DNA of 64,000 bases from DASPKX01 sp035627835 (lineage in GTDB: Bacteria > Verrucomicrobiota > Verrucomicrobiia > Limisphaerales > SXQI01): contig DASPKX010000181.1 of assembly GCA_035627835.1 (NCBI GenBank), positions 15,340 through 79,339 on the forward strand. Reading direction: 5' to 3'. Below, one piece after another: positions 1 through 9,195 of the stretch (within the stretch, counting starts at the first letter, position 1; the number at the start of each line of letters is the position of its first letter). Under the pieces are notes generated by a model. The model worked only from the letters and a program-made list of their open reading frames with translations. It had not been told where the DNA came from and made no database searches. Both the position numbers and the translations under genes were made by a program.

Positions 1-1904
1 CCGGTCAGGTTCTTCTGATCGGTCGCGACCGAGAGCGCAGGCAATGTCAGCCGCGCTTGGGCAATGTTAAAGAAGTAGCTGTGGGTAATCGTTTTCGAGG
101 GGAGATACCCCGACCGAAACACTGCGGCACGGATCACTCGCGTCGTGTTAATCTCAATAGGCCCTGTGTAAACGATGCTGTTTGTCCCAGAGGGATCGCT
201 GCTGTCGGTTGTGTAGCGAATCTCCCCGCCCTCCAGCTTCGTGCTCAGGACCAGCGTGAAGGGAGCGTAGAAGAAGCCGCGCGTGACGTTGAATTCCGGG
301 GCTGGGGCGATCCCAATGATTGTGCTCGCGCCGTTTGCCAACCCGGGCGTCGGTTTGCTGAAGTACCGCCAATTGCCGGCTGAGTCCAGAGCGTAGGAAT
401 GGTCATTCCGCTGCTCGGGATACTCCGGCGCAAACTCGCTCACCGCCCGCCGGGGAGACTCCGGGCTGAACAAGCCCAGATACTCGCCGCTAGAGCTAAG
501 TTTGAAGTTCGTGTGCAAGCTGGCGTTGTTCGTTCGGCGATCCTCGCCGGAGGCAAACACAAGCAATCGCTGCCCCCCTGCAATGCTGACGCGCGGGAAA
601 ATCCATGCGCCAGGCGTGTCCGCTTCATCTGAGAGGGACCAGCCTTCAAGCGAGACGGAGGTTGCGCCGCGATTCCACAGCTCAATCCAATCCTGGGCCT
701 GGCCAGTTTCGTCCACCAACCCTGTTTCATTTGCCGCAACGAACTCACTGATCACCACGTTTGTGAACGTGTGGTTTGTTTGCACGATGTAAGTCCAGGC
801 GAGGCCGGCCAACCCATTGGAAGCCGAGGAGAGGTCGTGGATGCCAGTCCCCTCTTTGAATGTAAGTTGAATCGTGCCCTCGGGCTGCTGCGCGAATCCA
901 AAAACGTACGGGCCTGCGGCTGCGCCCGTGATGCTCACCGCGGGTGTGCCATTCACTAGCAAGTCCCCAGCGTCCACGCCTACGACCGGTTCGGAAAATA
1001 GAACTTCCACTTGCGAGAGGTTGGGAAGTCTCACGCCCGGTGGCGGGTTCAATGTTTGAACCACCGGGACGATCCTTTCAGGCCCAACCGTCAGGACCAC
1101 AGGCTCCGTTGTCACCGTCCCAAGTGAGTTGGCTATTTCGCACCAGAAGCGGCTGCCACTGTCTTCAAGATCGACGCGCAAGAGGGAGAGCGTGGACGCG
1201 CGCTCACCATCTAACCGCACCCCGTCGCGAAACCAAATGTAGGTCAGCGGCTCAGCCCCTTCAGCCGTGACGTGGAATGTGGCGGAACCCCCCTCCTGTG
1301 CCGCGACGTTCTGCGGCTGCGCAGTGATCTTGGGCGGCGTGTTGAGGATTTGAAATGGCGAGATGCGGTTGGCCCCAATTGGGCGCTCAAGGACGCCCGT
1401 CGGAAGGCGCCAGCCCACCGACACATTATCACCACCGCCCCCTTCCTTGTGCAGAGCCTCGATATAATACCGGCGGCCTGCAACCAGCGGGATAGCAGCC
1501 GATTGCTGCAAAGCGGCATTGCCGTCGCGCGGCTCCTGCCATTGTTGGTAAGCAGTCCAAGTGGCCACACGCGCGATCAGCTTGGCGTTTGTCGGGCTCT
1601 CATCGCTGCTCAGGAGAAGATGGCAATTATCGTCACCTGCAATCCAGAACGTGTAGTTGCCGGTGGTCGGCGCGGTCACATATCCGCGCAGGCGGGTTCC
1701 GTAGTTATCGCCCCATTCCTGCGGCCCCTCCAGAGTGGTCGGATAATCCCGCCCGCTTGGATTCAGCGGAAACGCAGGGTTGCTCGTAAGATCTGAAACG
1801 CTCGTTCCCGGAATGTTATGCCAATACTCCCGGAGGATAGATTGGCCAAAGGTGAAGCTCTGCGCGAGAAAAGCGAGCAGCAGCAGGCAGCGAAAACGAC
1901 TCAT
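1..1904 (-). CDS. Secreted PA14/Ig/lamin-tail protein, probably CotH-type (C-terminus off window)
   Basis: The reverse-strand frame opens at ATG 1904 and stays open to the window edge, so at least 634 residues are present and the C-terminus is missing. It begins with a signal peptide (MSRFRCLLLLAFLAQSFTFG). A PA14-like module follows (starting REYWHNIPGT, with 'FWIAGDDN'), then an immunoglobulin-like domain ('PPKITAQPQNVAAQEGGSA'), a bacterial Ig-like segment, a lamin-tail domain ('VISEFVAANETGLVDE', 'WIELWN') and a chitobiase-type C-terminal repeat ('EIRYTTDSSDPSGTNS'). The last visible residues ('LPALSVATDQKNLTG') resemble the lead-in to a CotH kinase domain in related Verrucomicrobiota proteins, so I infer a CotH-family surface protein. 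Its substrate is unknown. The next gene on this strand (2025-5216) is also secreted. Confidence 0.8.
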   Translation of the reverse strand, partial: MSRFRCLLLLAFLAQSFTFGQSILREYWHNIPGTSVSDLTSNPAFPLNPSGRDYPTTLEGPQEWGDNYGTRLRGYVTAPTTGNYTFWIAGDDNCHLLLSSDESPTNAKLIARVATWTAYQQWQEPRDGNAALQQSAAIPLVAGRRYYIEALHKEGGGGDNVSVGWRLPTGVLERPIGANRISPFQILNTPPKITAQPQNVAAQEGGSATFHVTAEGAEPLTYIWFRDGVRLDGERASTLSLLRVDLEDSGSRFWCEIANSLGTVTTEPVVLTVGPERIVPVVQTLNPPPGVRLPNLSQVEVLFSEPVVGVDAGDLLVNGTPAVSITGAAAGPYVFGFAQQPEGTIQLTFKEGTGIHDLSSASNGLAGLAWTYIVQTNHTFTNVVISEFVAANETGLVDETGQAQDWIELWNRGATSVSLEGWSLSDEADTPGAWIFPRVSIAGGQRLLVFASGEDRRTNNASLHTNFKLSSSGEYLGLFSPESPRRAVSEFAPEYPEQRNDHSYALDSAGNWRYFSKPTPGLANGASTIIGIAPAPEFNVTRGFFYAPFTLVLSTKLEGGEIRYTTDSSDPSGTNSIVYTGPIEINTTRVIRAAVFRSGYLPSKTITHSYFFNIAQARLTLPALSVATDQKNLT

Positions 1905-2024
1905 CGGACGCAACAATCAAGCCGACCCGCACAGAGCAGTCCAATAGCATGCCAGGCGCGAATCAAAGGTTCCCGCCAGCTTACCCCGCCTCGCGGCGTT
2001 GCGCTACGAAAAACCGGACTCAGC

Positions 2025-5000
2025 TTATTCAGTGGGGACTCGCGCGACCCCGTATTCGCCGAGCGGGGCCCAAATCCAATTGGCTGAATCAACGTCCGAG
2101 CGGGTTATATCAATCCAATGACAGCCCTCGCTCCGGCCTGACCTGAGCAGAGAAAGTTCCCCGGCCGCGTCAACCGCCCAGACTCGCAGTTCATTGTCAC
2201 TCCGTGTCACAAACCGGCTGCCTTTCGCCGTGACTTCCGTGTGGACCGGCGGCAAGGCTTCCGCATCTGTCACCTTCAACTTCGCAGATGCCACATCCAA
2301 CTCGAAACGCTTGAGCTGGCTTTCCTTCATGCTTGGAATAAGGATGCCATCAACTCCATCCCAGGCGCTCAGATAATCGGCGGCATCCATTTTGAGGCTG
2401 TCCACCAGGAACGCGGAAACCCCATCGTAGGCAGAGACATCCAGCCAATATTCGTAGGAATCCTGGTTCGTCGAGAAACGCTGGCCGACCGTGTATATTG
2501 CGGCGCCATTGGCCGCCATGCCGCGCAACTCTCCCGGAATATTCACAGGACGCCGCACGGTTGGGGCGCTCGGATTCTCGTAATCGACAACGTTGAGCAG
2601 ATGCCGCGTGGCATACAGATAGCGCGGGTACGTGTTCGTTACTAATCCTTCCGGGTAAAACTCAGTTGCGGAGAAGACGTTGGTCTCTGAGCGCGTCTCG
2701 AACACCCCTGGAGATGTTTCCACGCGCGATGTGGTGACGTTTGTCTTCGTCACAACCTGAGCGCGATATTTGGTTTCAACCACGGTGTAAGTTCCATTGG
2801 TAATGGCCTCAGCAACAGAATGGCTTTGATAAATCATCCCATTCAGCGCCAGCGGAAGCGATGGCGTTGAATAGCTGTTAGTCGGCTCGATGGTTGCCGA
2901 TGAGGCGAACGACGGCCCGGTGTCACGGGTTTGAAAGGCCAGCAATGTTCGCCCGCTGCTTCCACCCCACCAGGGCATTCCCCACCCACGCCCGGCTGGG
3001 GCGCCTGCAAAGATTGCATCGCTGCGCCACCACCAACCTCCGTGAGTTTGCCCAACCAGCACAAGTAGGTCCTCTTTCGGCCAAACAGCGTGGTAATCCT
3101 GCGCAGGCCATTCCGTCTGTTCCGGCCCCGTTGCTGCGCCGATAAACTCCAGGGCTGGAAGTGCGCTTAAGGTGTAGGCGGATAGCAGAAGCCCTTCAAA
3201 CCTGTAGCCATTCGTGCTTCCGGGGACGGTAAGCGAACTCTGAGCTTGTTGCGCAACGTAAAGGCGCGACCCCCGCGCAACCGCAGCGACGATCGGGGCA
3301 GTGTTGGACAATGTATGCGTAGCGAGTATCTCACTTGGAGCAGTGCGCGCAGCCACATGCAGGCGTGGGCGCCCCAACCCGCCGTTTTCCACTTGGACCA
3401 AGAAATCACCGTGCGCGAACACGCGATCCACCGGCCAGGAGAGCCGCAAATTAGCCGTCACCTGGGGGTTGTCGCGATTATCCACAGTGACAGCAATCAA
3501 CTCACGCGCGGAGAAGGAGAGCACACGGTCCTTGTGCAGAAAAGCCCGCCGCGCTTGCAGCTCATGCGAAATAAAGCCCCTGAGGCGGAGGGCATCGGGG
3601 CTGAAATCCACGAGTTGCACCCGGTTGTGGAACGAATTTGTGGCGCTGCCCGTGTACGGCAGGAGAATCAATCCCGCCTCTTCCATGACTTTAAAGGCCT
3701 TCTCGTTATAGTTCCCTTCTGTCCAGGAGTATTGATCCAGCGTGACCTTGCTTGCGAGTGTCGGCTTGGCTTTGTTCGAAACATCAAAGAGGGATAAGGC
3801 CACTCGCTGGCCGTTGTCATTGTCGATCCCCAAAGCAAGCAAGCGATCCCCCATCGGGTGAATGAACGTGGACCACCCAGGGACTTCAAGCTCCCCCACG
3901 ATGGACGGTCTCGCCGAATTGGACAGGTCGATCACCCAGAGCGGGTCGATCCGCTGAAATGTCACAACGTACAACGTGTTTCCGTCAAAGCGCGTTGCGA
4001 AGAGTTGCTCGTTCTTGATGACTGTGAGGCTGCCCAGCTTCACCGGGTTCGCTGCATCTGCCAACGAGAAGGTTTCCACTTCGGTGTTTGCTCCCCACCG
4101 GAAAGAAACGGCGGTGAGAACATCACCGGAAAGATTGAGCTTAAATTTATCGTTGATGGCGCCATAGGCGAAGACAGACCCCTTCTCAACGAGCGTTCCG
4201 TCCGGCGCGGAGCAATCCAGGATTTTGATAGTGGTGCGCGAACTCCAGGCGTTGTCCCAGAAGCGGTAATCCTGCAGGCAGACGAAGAAAAACTTGTCGG
4301 TGGCGCTCACAACATGGCCTGTTCCGGGAAACCATTTCTTGCTGCGGATCACCGGATTAGCCGGCGCGGCTAAGTCAATTGAGGTCACCCAGGTGCCATT
4401 CTCATACTGCACCGCATCACCCGTGCGGATTTGCCGGTAGGACGTGCTTGCCACGTAAAGCGCCGTCCCCACCAATCGGCTCTCGGTGACTGCGCCTTCA
4501 ACGCTTACCGTCGCCTGCACGGTTGGAGTCGGCGTCCCGGCGTTGACTATCATCACTTCGCTGTTCCCGCCCCAATAGTAGCAGCCCTCCTGCGCGAGCA
4601 GCACGACCTCATTGCCTGGCAGCAAATACAAATCTTCCCCAAAACCACCAACCTTCAGAGTTCCCCGAATGTGCGGCGCATCGGGGTTGCTGATGTCAAT
4701 CACCTGCAAGCCCCGCCGCTGGTTAAACAAATAGAGCGTGTCTCCGCGGACCTTGTAGATGTCCGCTTCGACGACCTCTCGCGTCGCATCCCGCGAATTG
4801 CCCGCTGAAGGCGCGCCTGTGGGAAAACCCTCCGGCTCAGAGCCATTCATGAGCATCGCGCCGTTGCCCCGAGCGAGGAATGCGTTCGTCCCCTCATACA
4901 GAAAGGCTGGAAGAGCGTCCGCTGCCTCCCCCTTCACCGTTAGCAACTCCAGGCGGTCGCTATTCGGAACGCGAAACGTCACGCGCCCCCCCGCACCATC

Positions 5001-5216
5001 CACCCTTGCGACTGCGCGGGGTTCCCAGGCGCTCCCGTCCGCTTTTAGCCGGCTGAGGAGCGTAAGTTTCTTCAGGCCGGACGGAATGGAGGCAACAACC
5101 ACCAACTCACCCTTCTCCGCTCGGATCTGTTCGATTTTGGGGAGATCAACTGCCCGCGCGCAAAAGGAGCTAAGAACCAGGAGCAGCGTGATGATAAACT
5201 TGGAACACCGAACCAT
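2025..5216 (-). CDS. Secreted beta-propeller domain protein
   Basis: This protein of 1063 residues starts with a signal peptide (MVRCSKFIITLLLVLSSFCARA), and AAAGG-like sequence sits just before the ATG. The central part has repeated blades with phrases such as 'LYLFNQRRGLQVIDISNP', 'TLYVVTFQRIDPLWVIDLSN' and 'LSLFDVSNKAKPTLASKVTL'. These match the bacterial secreted beta-propeller family (Beta_propel, PF09826). That family is extracytoplasmic and largely uncharacterised, often sharing genomes with peptidase-like proteins, so no reaction is assigned. The far C-terminus (about residues 800-1063) has further propeller-like strands ending 'LGEYGVARVPTE'. It is transcribed away from the signalling operon that starts at 5352. 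The 135 bp between them must hold both promoters. Confidence 0.75.
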   Translation of the reverse strand: MVRCSKFIITLLLVLSSFCARAVDLPKIEQIRAEKGELVVVASIPSGLKKLTLLSRLKADGSAWEPRAVARVDGAGGRVTFRVPNSDRLELLTVKGEAADALPAFLYEGTNAFLARGNGAMLMNGSEPEGFPTGAPSAGNSRDATREVVEADIYKVRGDTLYLFNQRRGLQVIDISNPDAPHIRGTLKVGGFGEDLYLLPGNEVVLLAQEGCYYWGGNSEVMIVNAGTPTPTVQATVSVEGAVTESRLVGTALYVASTSYRQIRTGDAVQYENGTWVTSIDLAAPANPVIRSKKWFPGTGHVVSATDKFFFVCLQDYRFWDNAWSSRTTIKILDCSAPDGTLVEKGSVFAYGAINDKFKLNLSGDVLTAVSFRWGANTEVETFSLADAANPVKLGSLTVIKNEQLFATRFDGNTLYVVTFQRIDPLWVIDLSNSARPSIVGELEVPGWSTFIHPMGDRLLALGIDNDNGQRVALSLFDVSNKAKPTLASKVTLDQYSWTEGNYNEKAFKVMEEAGLILLPYTGSATNSFHNRVQLVDFSPDALRLRGFISHELQARRAFLHKDRVLSFSARELIAVTVDNRDNPQVTANLRLSWPVDRVFAHGDFLVQVENGGLGRPRLHVAARTAPSEILATHTLSNTAPIVAAVARGSRLYVAQQAQSSLTVPGSTNGYRFEGLLLSAYTLSALPALEFIGAATGPEQTEWPAQDYHAVWPKEDLLVLVGQTHGGWWWRSDAIFAGAPAGRGWGMPWWGGSSGRTLLAFQTRDTGPSFASSATIEPTNSYSTPSLPLALNGMIYQSHSVAEAITNGTYTVVETKYRAQVVTKTNVTTSRVETSPGVFETRSETNVFSATEFYPEGLVTNTYPRYLYATRHLLNVVDYENPSAPTVRRPVNIPGELRGMAANGAAIYTVGQRFSTNQDSYEYWLDVSAYDGVSAFLVDSLKMDAADYLSAWDGVDGILIPSMKESQLKRFELDVASAKLKVTDAEALPPVHTEVTAKGSRFVTRSDNELRVWAVDAAGELSLLRSGRSEGCHWIDITRSDVDSANWIWAPLGEYGVARVPTE

Positions 5217-5351
5217 AAGACCTTTCTTGCGCCGCGTTGCGGCGCCAAACAGCTAATGCACCATTTTGCTCATCATAATGACACTTTGCAACTGTCCTTC
5301 GCAGCAAAGAGAATTGCGGTTTGGTCCACCGGAAAACATACTTGGCCCTCA

Positions 5352-6626
5352 ATGCCTTATTACGCCGATCTGACGCGTGAAGAGCTAATCGTCCGCCTGC
5401 GGGAGCTGGAGCAAAGGAATGTCTCCCATGAGGCCGTCAGCGCGACTCACAGCCAGGACGCCGCTGCCATGCGGTCCGCCCTCGCCGAAAGCGAGCAGCG
5501 GATGCGCGCCATCCTGCAAACTGCGGTTGAAGGCATCATCACAATTGATGATCGCGGCCGCATGCTGATGGTTAATCCCGCCGCGGAGCGTCTCTTTGGC
5601 TACTCCGAGCAGGAGCTTCTTGGCCGCAATGTGAGCATCCTCATGCCCGCCCCCTACCGCCAGGATCATGACGGCTACATGGAAAACTATCACCGCACTG
5701 GCCAGCGCCGAATCATCGGGATTGGCCGTGAAGTCACCGGCCAGCGCAAGGATGGCAGCGTGTTCCCCATGGACCTGGCCGTCAGCGAGGTGTTGCTGCC
5801 CGATAAGCGGCTCTACACCGGCTTCGTTCGGGACATCAGCGAGCGCAAACAAGCTGAGGCTAAACTGGCCGAACTCGCACGCACGCTCGCGGACAAAAAC
5901 AAGGAGCTTGAAACCATCGTTTACGTTGCTTCGCACGATCTCCGATCCCCTTTGGTGAATATCCAGGGGTTCACGCGCGAACTCACCCAGGCTTGCGGCG
6001 AAGTGCGCAAACTGCTGGAGCGCTGCCAGGTTCCACAGGCAGACCAGCAGCAACTGAAGCTGATCCTGGAGCAGGAGGTTCCAGAAGCTCTGGAATTCAT
6101 TGAGGCAGGGGTGACGAAAATGGACGCGTTGCTCGCCGGTTTTCTACGCTTCTCACGGCTTGGGCGCGCGGCCATCAACATCGCGCCTGTGAACATGGAC
6201 GTTCTGCTGGGCGGCGTCACTAAATCGATGGAGCATCAAGTCCGGCAGGCTGGGGCAAAAGTAACGGTCACACCTCTTCCCCCGTGCCTTGGGGATGCGG
6301 TTCAAGTGACCCAAGTCTTTAGCAACCTCCTCGACAACGCTCTCAAGTACGCCAAACCAGGAGAGCCGCCCCGCATCGAAGTCACTGGCCGGGAGGAAAA
6401 CGGATTCAGCATTTACACAGTCGCGGATAATGGCATCGGCATCGCTTTGGAGCATCAGCATAAGATTTTTGAAATCTTTCATCGCTTGAATCCACGCGGC
6501 TCTCCCGGCGAGGGGCTTGGCTTAACCATCACCCAGCGCGCGCTGGAGCGCATGAATGGACGCATTGCGGTCGATTCGGTTCCAGGCGCTGGAAGCACGT
6601 TCACCGTGACCCTTCCAAGACCTTAA
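5352..6626 (+). CDS. FixL-like PAS sensor histidine kinase
   Basis: I place the start at ATG 5352 (424 residues, MPYYADLTREELIVRLRELE). An earlier in-frame ATG at 5256 adds 32 residues with no domain character. A short N-terminal coiled coil leads to a PAS domain (about 50-165), then a HisKA domain with the phospho-acceptor His195 in 'ASHDLRSPL'. A HATPase domain follows, with 'NLLDNALKYA' (N box), 'DNGIGI' (G1) and 'GEGLGL' (G2). The PAS domain closely follows the FixL haem pocket: 'NVSILMPAPYRQDHDGY' supplies His106 and 'IIGIGREVTGQRKDGS' supplies Arg126. These have the same 20-residue spacing as the haem ligand His200 and Arg220 of Bradyrhizobium FixL. Oxygen or another haem ligand is therefore a plausible signal. 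No membrane segment is seen. The receiver gene starts 1 bp after the stop. Confidence 0.85.
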   Translation: MPYYADLTREELIVRLRELEQRNVSHEAVSATHSQDAAAMRSALAESEQRMRAILQTAVEGIITIDDRGRMLMVNPAAERLFGYSEQELLGRNVSILMPAPYRQDHDGYMENYHRTGQRRIIGIGREVTGQRKDGSVFPMDLAVSEVLLPDKRLYTGFVRDISERKQAEAKLAELARTLADKNKELETIVYVASHDLRSPLVNIQGFTRELTQACGEVRKLLERCQVPQADQQQLKLILEQEVPEALEFIEAGVTKMDALLAGFLRFSRLGRAAINIAPVNMDVLLGGVTKSMEHQVRQAGAKVTVTPLPPCLGDAVQVTQVFSNLLDNALKYAKPGEPPRIEVTGREENGFSIYTVADNGIGIALEHQHKIFEIFHRLNPRGSPGEGLGLTITQRALERMNGRIAVDSVPGAGSTFTVTLPRP

Positions 6627-6627
6627 T

Positions 6628-7065
6628 ATGAATCGCGAAGTCGTTATTCTGATCGCTGATGACGATGCCGGGCATATGCGGCTGATTGAGAAAAACCTTG
6701 GCCGCGGGGGGCTAAATAATCACGTGGAGCGCTTTGAAGATGGCGCCGCCATCCTGGATTTCCTCTTCTCGCGAGGCGACCGCCAGCGCCAACCCGACAA
6801 GCCGTATCTGCTGCTGCTGGATATTCGCATGCCCAAAGTGGACGGCGTCGAAGTTCTCCGCCAGGTCAAGGCAGACGCGGAGTTGCGGAAAATTCCAGTG
6901 ATCATGCTCACCACAACCGATGACCCGCGGGAGGTTGAGCGTTGCCATGCTCTGGGCTGCAACAATTACATTGTTAAGCCAGTGAACTACGACAAGTTTG
7001 CGGAAGCCATCAAGCAGCTTGGCCTTTTCATCTCTCTTGTTCAGGTGCCTGGGATCGAACGCTGA
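6628..7065 (+). CDS. Stand-alone receiver response regulator (Rcp1-like)
   Basis: The product is a 145-residue single CheY-like receiver with no output domain. The acidic pocket is 'IADDDAG', the phospho-acceptor Asp lies in 'LLLDIRMPK', the conserved Thr in 'IMLTTTDD', and the Lys in 'YIVKPVNY'. The loop after the first helix ('FLFSRGDRQRQPDKPYL') is typical of the Rcp1/phytochrome-partner subfamily, which acts as a phosphate shuttle or protein-binding regulator. It sits 1 bp after the FixL-like kinase and overlaps the next gene by one base (TGATG), so the genes are probably translated together. It may pass phosphate from the first kinase to other proteins; the direction of flow is inference. 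Confidence 0.9.
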   Translation: MNREVVILIADDDAGHMRLIEKNLGRGGLNNHVERFEDGAAILDFLFSRGDRQRQPDKPYLLLLDIRMPKVDGVEVLRQVKADAELRKIPVIMLTTTDDPREVERCHALGCNNYIVKPVNYDKFAEAIKQLGLFISLVQVPGIER

Positions 7066-8153
7066 TGCCTGACCAGCCTCCAATCATTCTGATCGTTGAT
7101 GATGACCAAGGGCTTTGCCGCCTTATGGAGCGCGCCTTTCGCCGCGAGGGCTGGCGCTCGACTTCCGCCGCGTCAGGGGCTGAAGCCCTGGAACAGCTCC
7201 GCAACACCACCCCTGACCTGACGCTCGTTGATTTGCAATTAGACGATATGCGCGGGCAGGAGTTGATCGACCGCGCGAAACTAGGCCCTGGGGGGATCCC
7301 ATTCGTTGTCATTACCGGACAAGGGGACGAGCGTGTTGCTGTCGAAATGATGAAGCGAGGCGCGATTGATTATATAGTCAAAGACGCCGCATTCCTCGAT
7401 CTTGTCACGCCAATCACCGGCCGGGCTCTCCACCAAATCAGCCGGGACAAACGCCTCGCCGAAGCAGAGCAAGCGTGGCAGCGCGAAAACGCCGAGCGCA
7501 AGCGCCTGCAGGAGGAGTTGCTCGAAATTACCGGGCGCGAGCGGCGCGAGATTGGCAACGATCTGCACGACGGCATTTGCCAGCAGCTCAGCGCAATCCT
7601 GTTGATGGCGGAAGCGCTTGAGCAAAGCTTGGCCAAACGCAACAAAGCCGCAGCCGCCCAGGCCAACCGCATCGCCGCTTACATGAAGGAAACAATTGTG
7701 AGCGCGAAAAATTTGGCTCGCGGCCTTGTTCCCGTGGATGTCGCGTCCAACGGCCTCATGTCCGCTCTTGAGGAGCTAGCTTCTTCCTTCACCGAGATTT
7801 ACAGGGTCGATTGCCAGTTCCATGCGCCGGAGCCAATCCTGATCGAGGATAACGTCACAGCAACCCATCTTTACCGCATTGCTCAGGAAGCGGTCAGCAA
7901 CGCCCTTCGCCACGTCAAAGCCACCGAAATCGCAATTGAGCTTCGCCGGCAGGATGGCGCTGTGACGCTCAGCGTGTCGGACAACGGCCCGGGTTTCCCG
8001 CCGGAACTTAATCGCCCCCAAGGAATGGGGCTCCGCATCATGCGCTACCGCGCGGGAGTCATTGGAGCCGCGATCGAGTTTGCCAACAACCCTGGCGGGG
8101 GCGCCCGGGTGTCATGTGTTCTCCCCGACAAGCATGCCGACCAAAAAGGATAA
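7065..8153 (+). CDS. Receiver-histidine kinase hybrid (NarX/HisKA_3 type)
   Basis: The 362-residue protein has an N-terminal receiver (about 5-120; 'LIVDDDQG', phospho-acceptor Asp in 'LTLVDLQLDD', 'DYIVKDAAF'). A short coiled linker follows, then a HisKA_3 dimerisation domain with the H box 'RREIGNDLHDGICQQLS' and a HATPase domain ('AQEAVSNALRHV', 'SDNGPGFPP', 'GMGLRIMRYRA'). This is the soluble NarX/DegS-like class, with its receiver at the front so that it can take input from another kinase. ATG overlaps the previous stop by one base, and its 3' end overlaps the next gene by 20 bp. Its natural partner is the LuxR-type regulator encoded immediately downstream. Confidence 0.88.
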   Translation: MPDQPPIILIVDDDQGLCRLMERAFRREGWRSTSAASGAEALEQLRNTTPDLTLVDLQLDDMRGQELIDRAKLGPGGIPFVVITGQGDERVAVEMMKRGAIDYIVKDAAFLDLVTPITGRALHQISRDKRLAEAEQAWQRENAERKRLQEELLEITGRERREIGNDLHDGICQQLSAILLMAEALEQSLAKRNKAAAAQANRIAAYMKETIVSAKNLARGLVPVDVASNGLMSALEELASSFTEIYRVDCQFHAPEPILIEDNVTATHLYRIAQEAVSNALRHVKATEIAIELRRQDGAVTLSVSDNGPGFPPELNRPQGMGLRIMRYRAGVIGAAIEFANNPGGGARVSCVLPDKHADQKG

Positions 8154-8793
8154 AAAACAGATTCTGCTGGTGGACGACCACCCCATGATGCGTGAAGGGC
8201 TCGCCGTCCTGATAAATCAGGAGCCTGACCTTTCCGTGGCCGGCGAAGCTGGAAGCGCAGCGGAAGCGTTCGAGCTTATCCCAAAGCTGAAACCGCACCT
8301 CGCGCTGATCGACATTACGTTGCCCGGAAAGAATGGCCTTGAGTTGGTCAAGGACGTTACCACCACTTTTCCTGAAACGCTCACCCTTGTGTTATCGATG
8401 CATGATGAGTCACTCTACGCCGAACGCGTGCTCCGAGCCGGCGGCCGCGGCTACATCATGAAGCAGGAAGGCGGCAAGAAAATCATCGCCGCTATTCGCC
8501 AAGTGCTCTCCGGCGGCATTTACGTCAGCGAGAAAATGTCTGCGCGAATCCTCGAGATCTTTTCCACCGGGAAGCGGGATGCCCAAACATCGCCGGTGGG
8601 CGCGTTAACAGACCGTGAGTTTGAGGTGCTTCAACTCATTGGACGCGGGGCGGAGATCCGCGACATCGCCGCCCAGTTGCACATTAGCGTCAAAACCGCC
8701 GAAGTGCACCGCGCCAACCTCAAGCAGAAGCTTGGCCTAAAATCTGTCAGCGAACTAATCCGCTATGCTGTGCGGTGGGTCGAATCCCACTGA
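8134..8793 (+). CDS. NarL/FixJ-family DNA-binding response regulator
   Basis: A receiver plus LuxR-type helix-turn-helix protein of 219 residues. I take ATG 8134 (MPTKKDKKQILLVDDHPMM), because the longer frame from 8062 would add a tail inside the upstream kinase. Receiver landmarks are 'LVDDHPMMREG', Asp in 'ALIDITLPGKNG' and 'GGRGYIMKQEGG'. The output domain is about 150-215: 'LTDREFEVLQLIGRG' and 'DIAAQLHISVKTAEVHRANL', the recognition helix region. It is the transcriptional output of the four-gene operon 5352-8793. The target promoters are not evident in the window. Its stop codon lies inside a 14-bp palindrome shared with the stop of the convergent DUF5069 gene. Confidence 0.9.
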   Translation: MPTKKDKKQILLVDDHPMMREGLAVLINQEPDLSVAGEAGSAAEAFELIPKLKPHLALIDITLPGKNGLELVKDVTTTFPETLTLVLSMHDESLYAERVLRAGGRGYIMKQEGGKKIIAAIRQVLSGGIYVSEKMSARILEIFSTGKRDAQTSPVGALTDREFEVLQLIGRGAEIRDIAAQLHISVKTAEVHRANLKQKLGLKSVSELIRYAVRWVESH

Positions 8794-8799
8794 GCGCGC

Positions 8800-9096
8800 T
8801 CAGCGGGAGGCCGGTTGCGCCTGTTGCTCTATCCAACGCCCAACCTCTTCGTCCGAGGCGCCGGTGGCCACGAATGCTTTGAATTCCTCCGCCGAAATGC
8901 CCGCCTGAGTGAGGAAGCGTTGATCCATCGGGCAGCCATACATATAGTCCCCCTCCGTCCCGGCGAGAGTCGCCCGACACTTATCCAGGCAGCGAGCGGC
9001 CAGTTCGAAACCGCCCAATTTCTCGCGTGGCGAGCGCGGTTCGTCCACGGTCAAGTCCTTCGCCAATGTCTTAACTGCTTCGATGTCCCGTTTCAT
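8800..9096 (-). CDS. DUF5069 family protein
   Basis: The start at ATG 9096 (98 residues) is fixed by AGGAGG ending four bases before it. A longer frame to 9123 reads through that ribosome site. The sequence 'LTVDEPRSPREKLGGFELAARCLDKCRATL' and 'GCPMDQRFLTQAGISAEEFKAFVA' matches my recollection of the DUF5069 family, which is common in Verrucomicrobiota and Planctomycetota and has no known function. It is a small soluble protein with three cysteines (in RCLDKCRA and YGCPMD). It is convergent with the response regulator gene and its stop is 6 bp from that gene's stop. Confidence 0.75.
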   Translation of the reverse strand: MKRDIEAVKTLAKDLTVDEPRSPREKLGGFELAARCLDKCRATLAGTEGDYMYGCPMDQRFLTQAGISAEEFKAFVATGASDEEVGRWIEQQAQPASR

Positions 9097-9195
9097 TGAT
9101 CCTCCTGACTTACAGTAGCACACGCGGCCGAGAAGACAGCCCTGCTTGGAAATTCCTTTAAGCCGCCCATGCTCTTGCGTATAAGACCTTCATCC

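Noticed and set aside
3478..3487. Single DnaA-box-like TTATCCACA
   Set aside because: One copy only, inside the beta-propeller gene, with no cluster, AT-rich stretch or dnaA gene nearby.
5229..5245. Hairpin GCGCCGC-GTT-GCGGCGC between the propeller gene and the kinase operon
   Set aside because: No T tract and only a 7-bp stem; it may be a chance GC-rich palindrome in a divergent spacer.
8760..8800. tRNA T-arm-like text GGTGGGTCGAATCCCAC
   Set aside because: It lies inside the response regulator C-terminus, and no acceptor, D or anticodon stems can be built around it.
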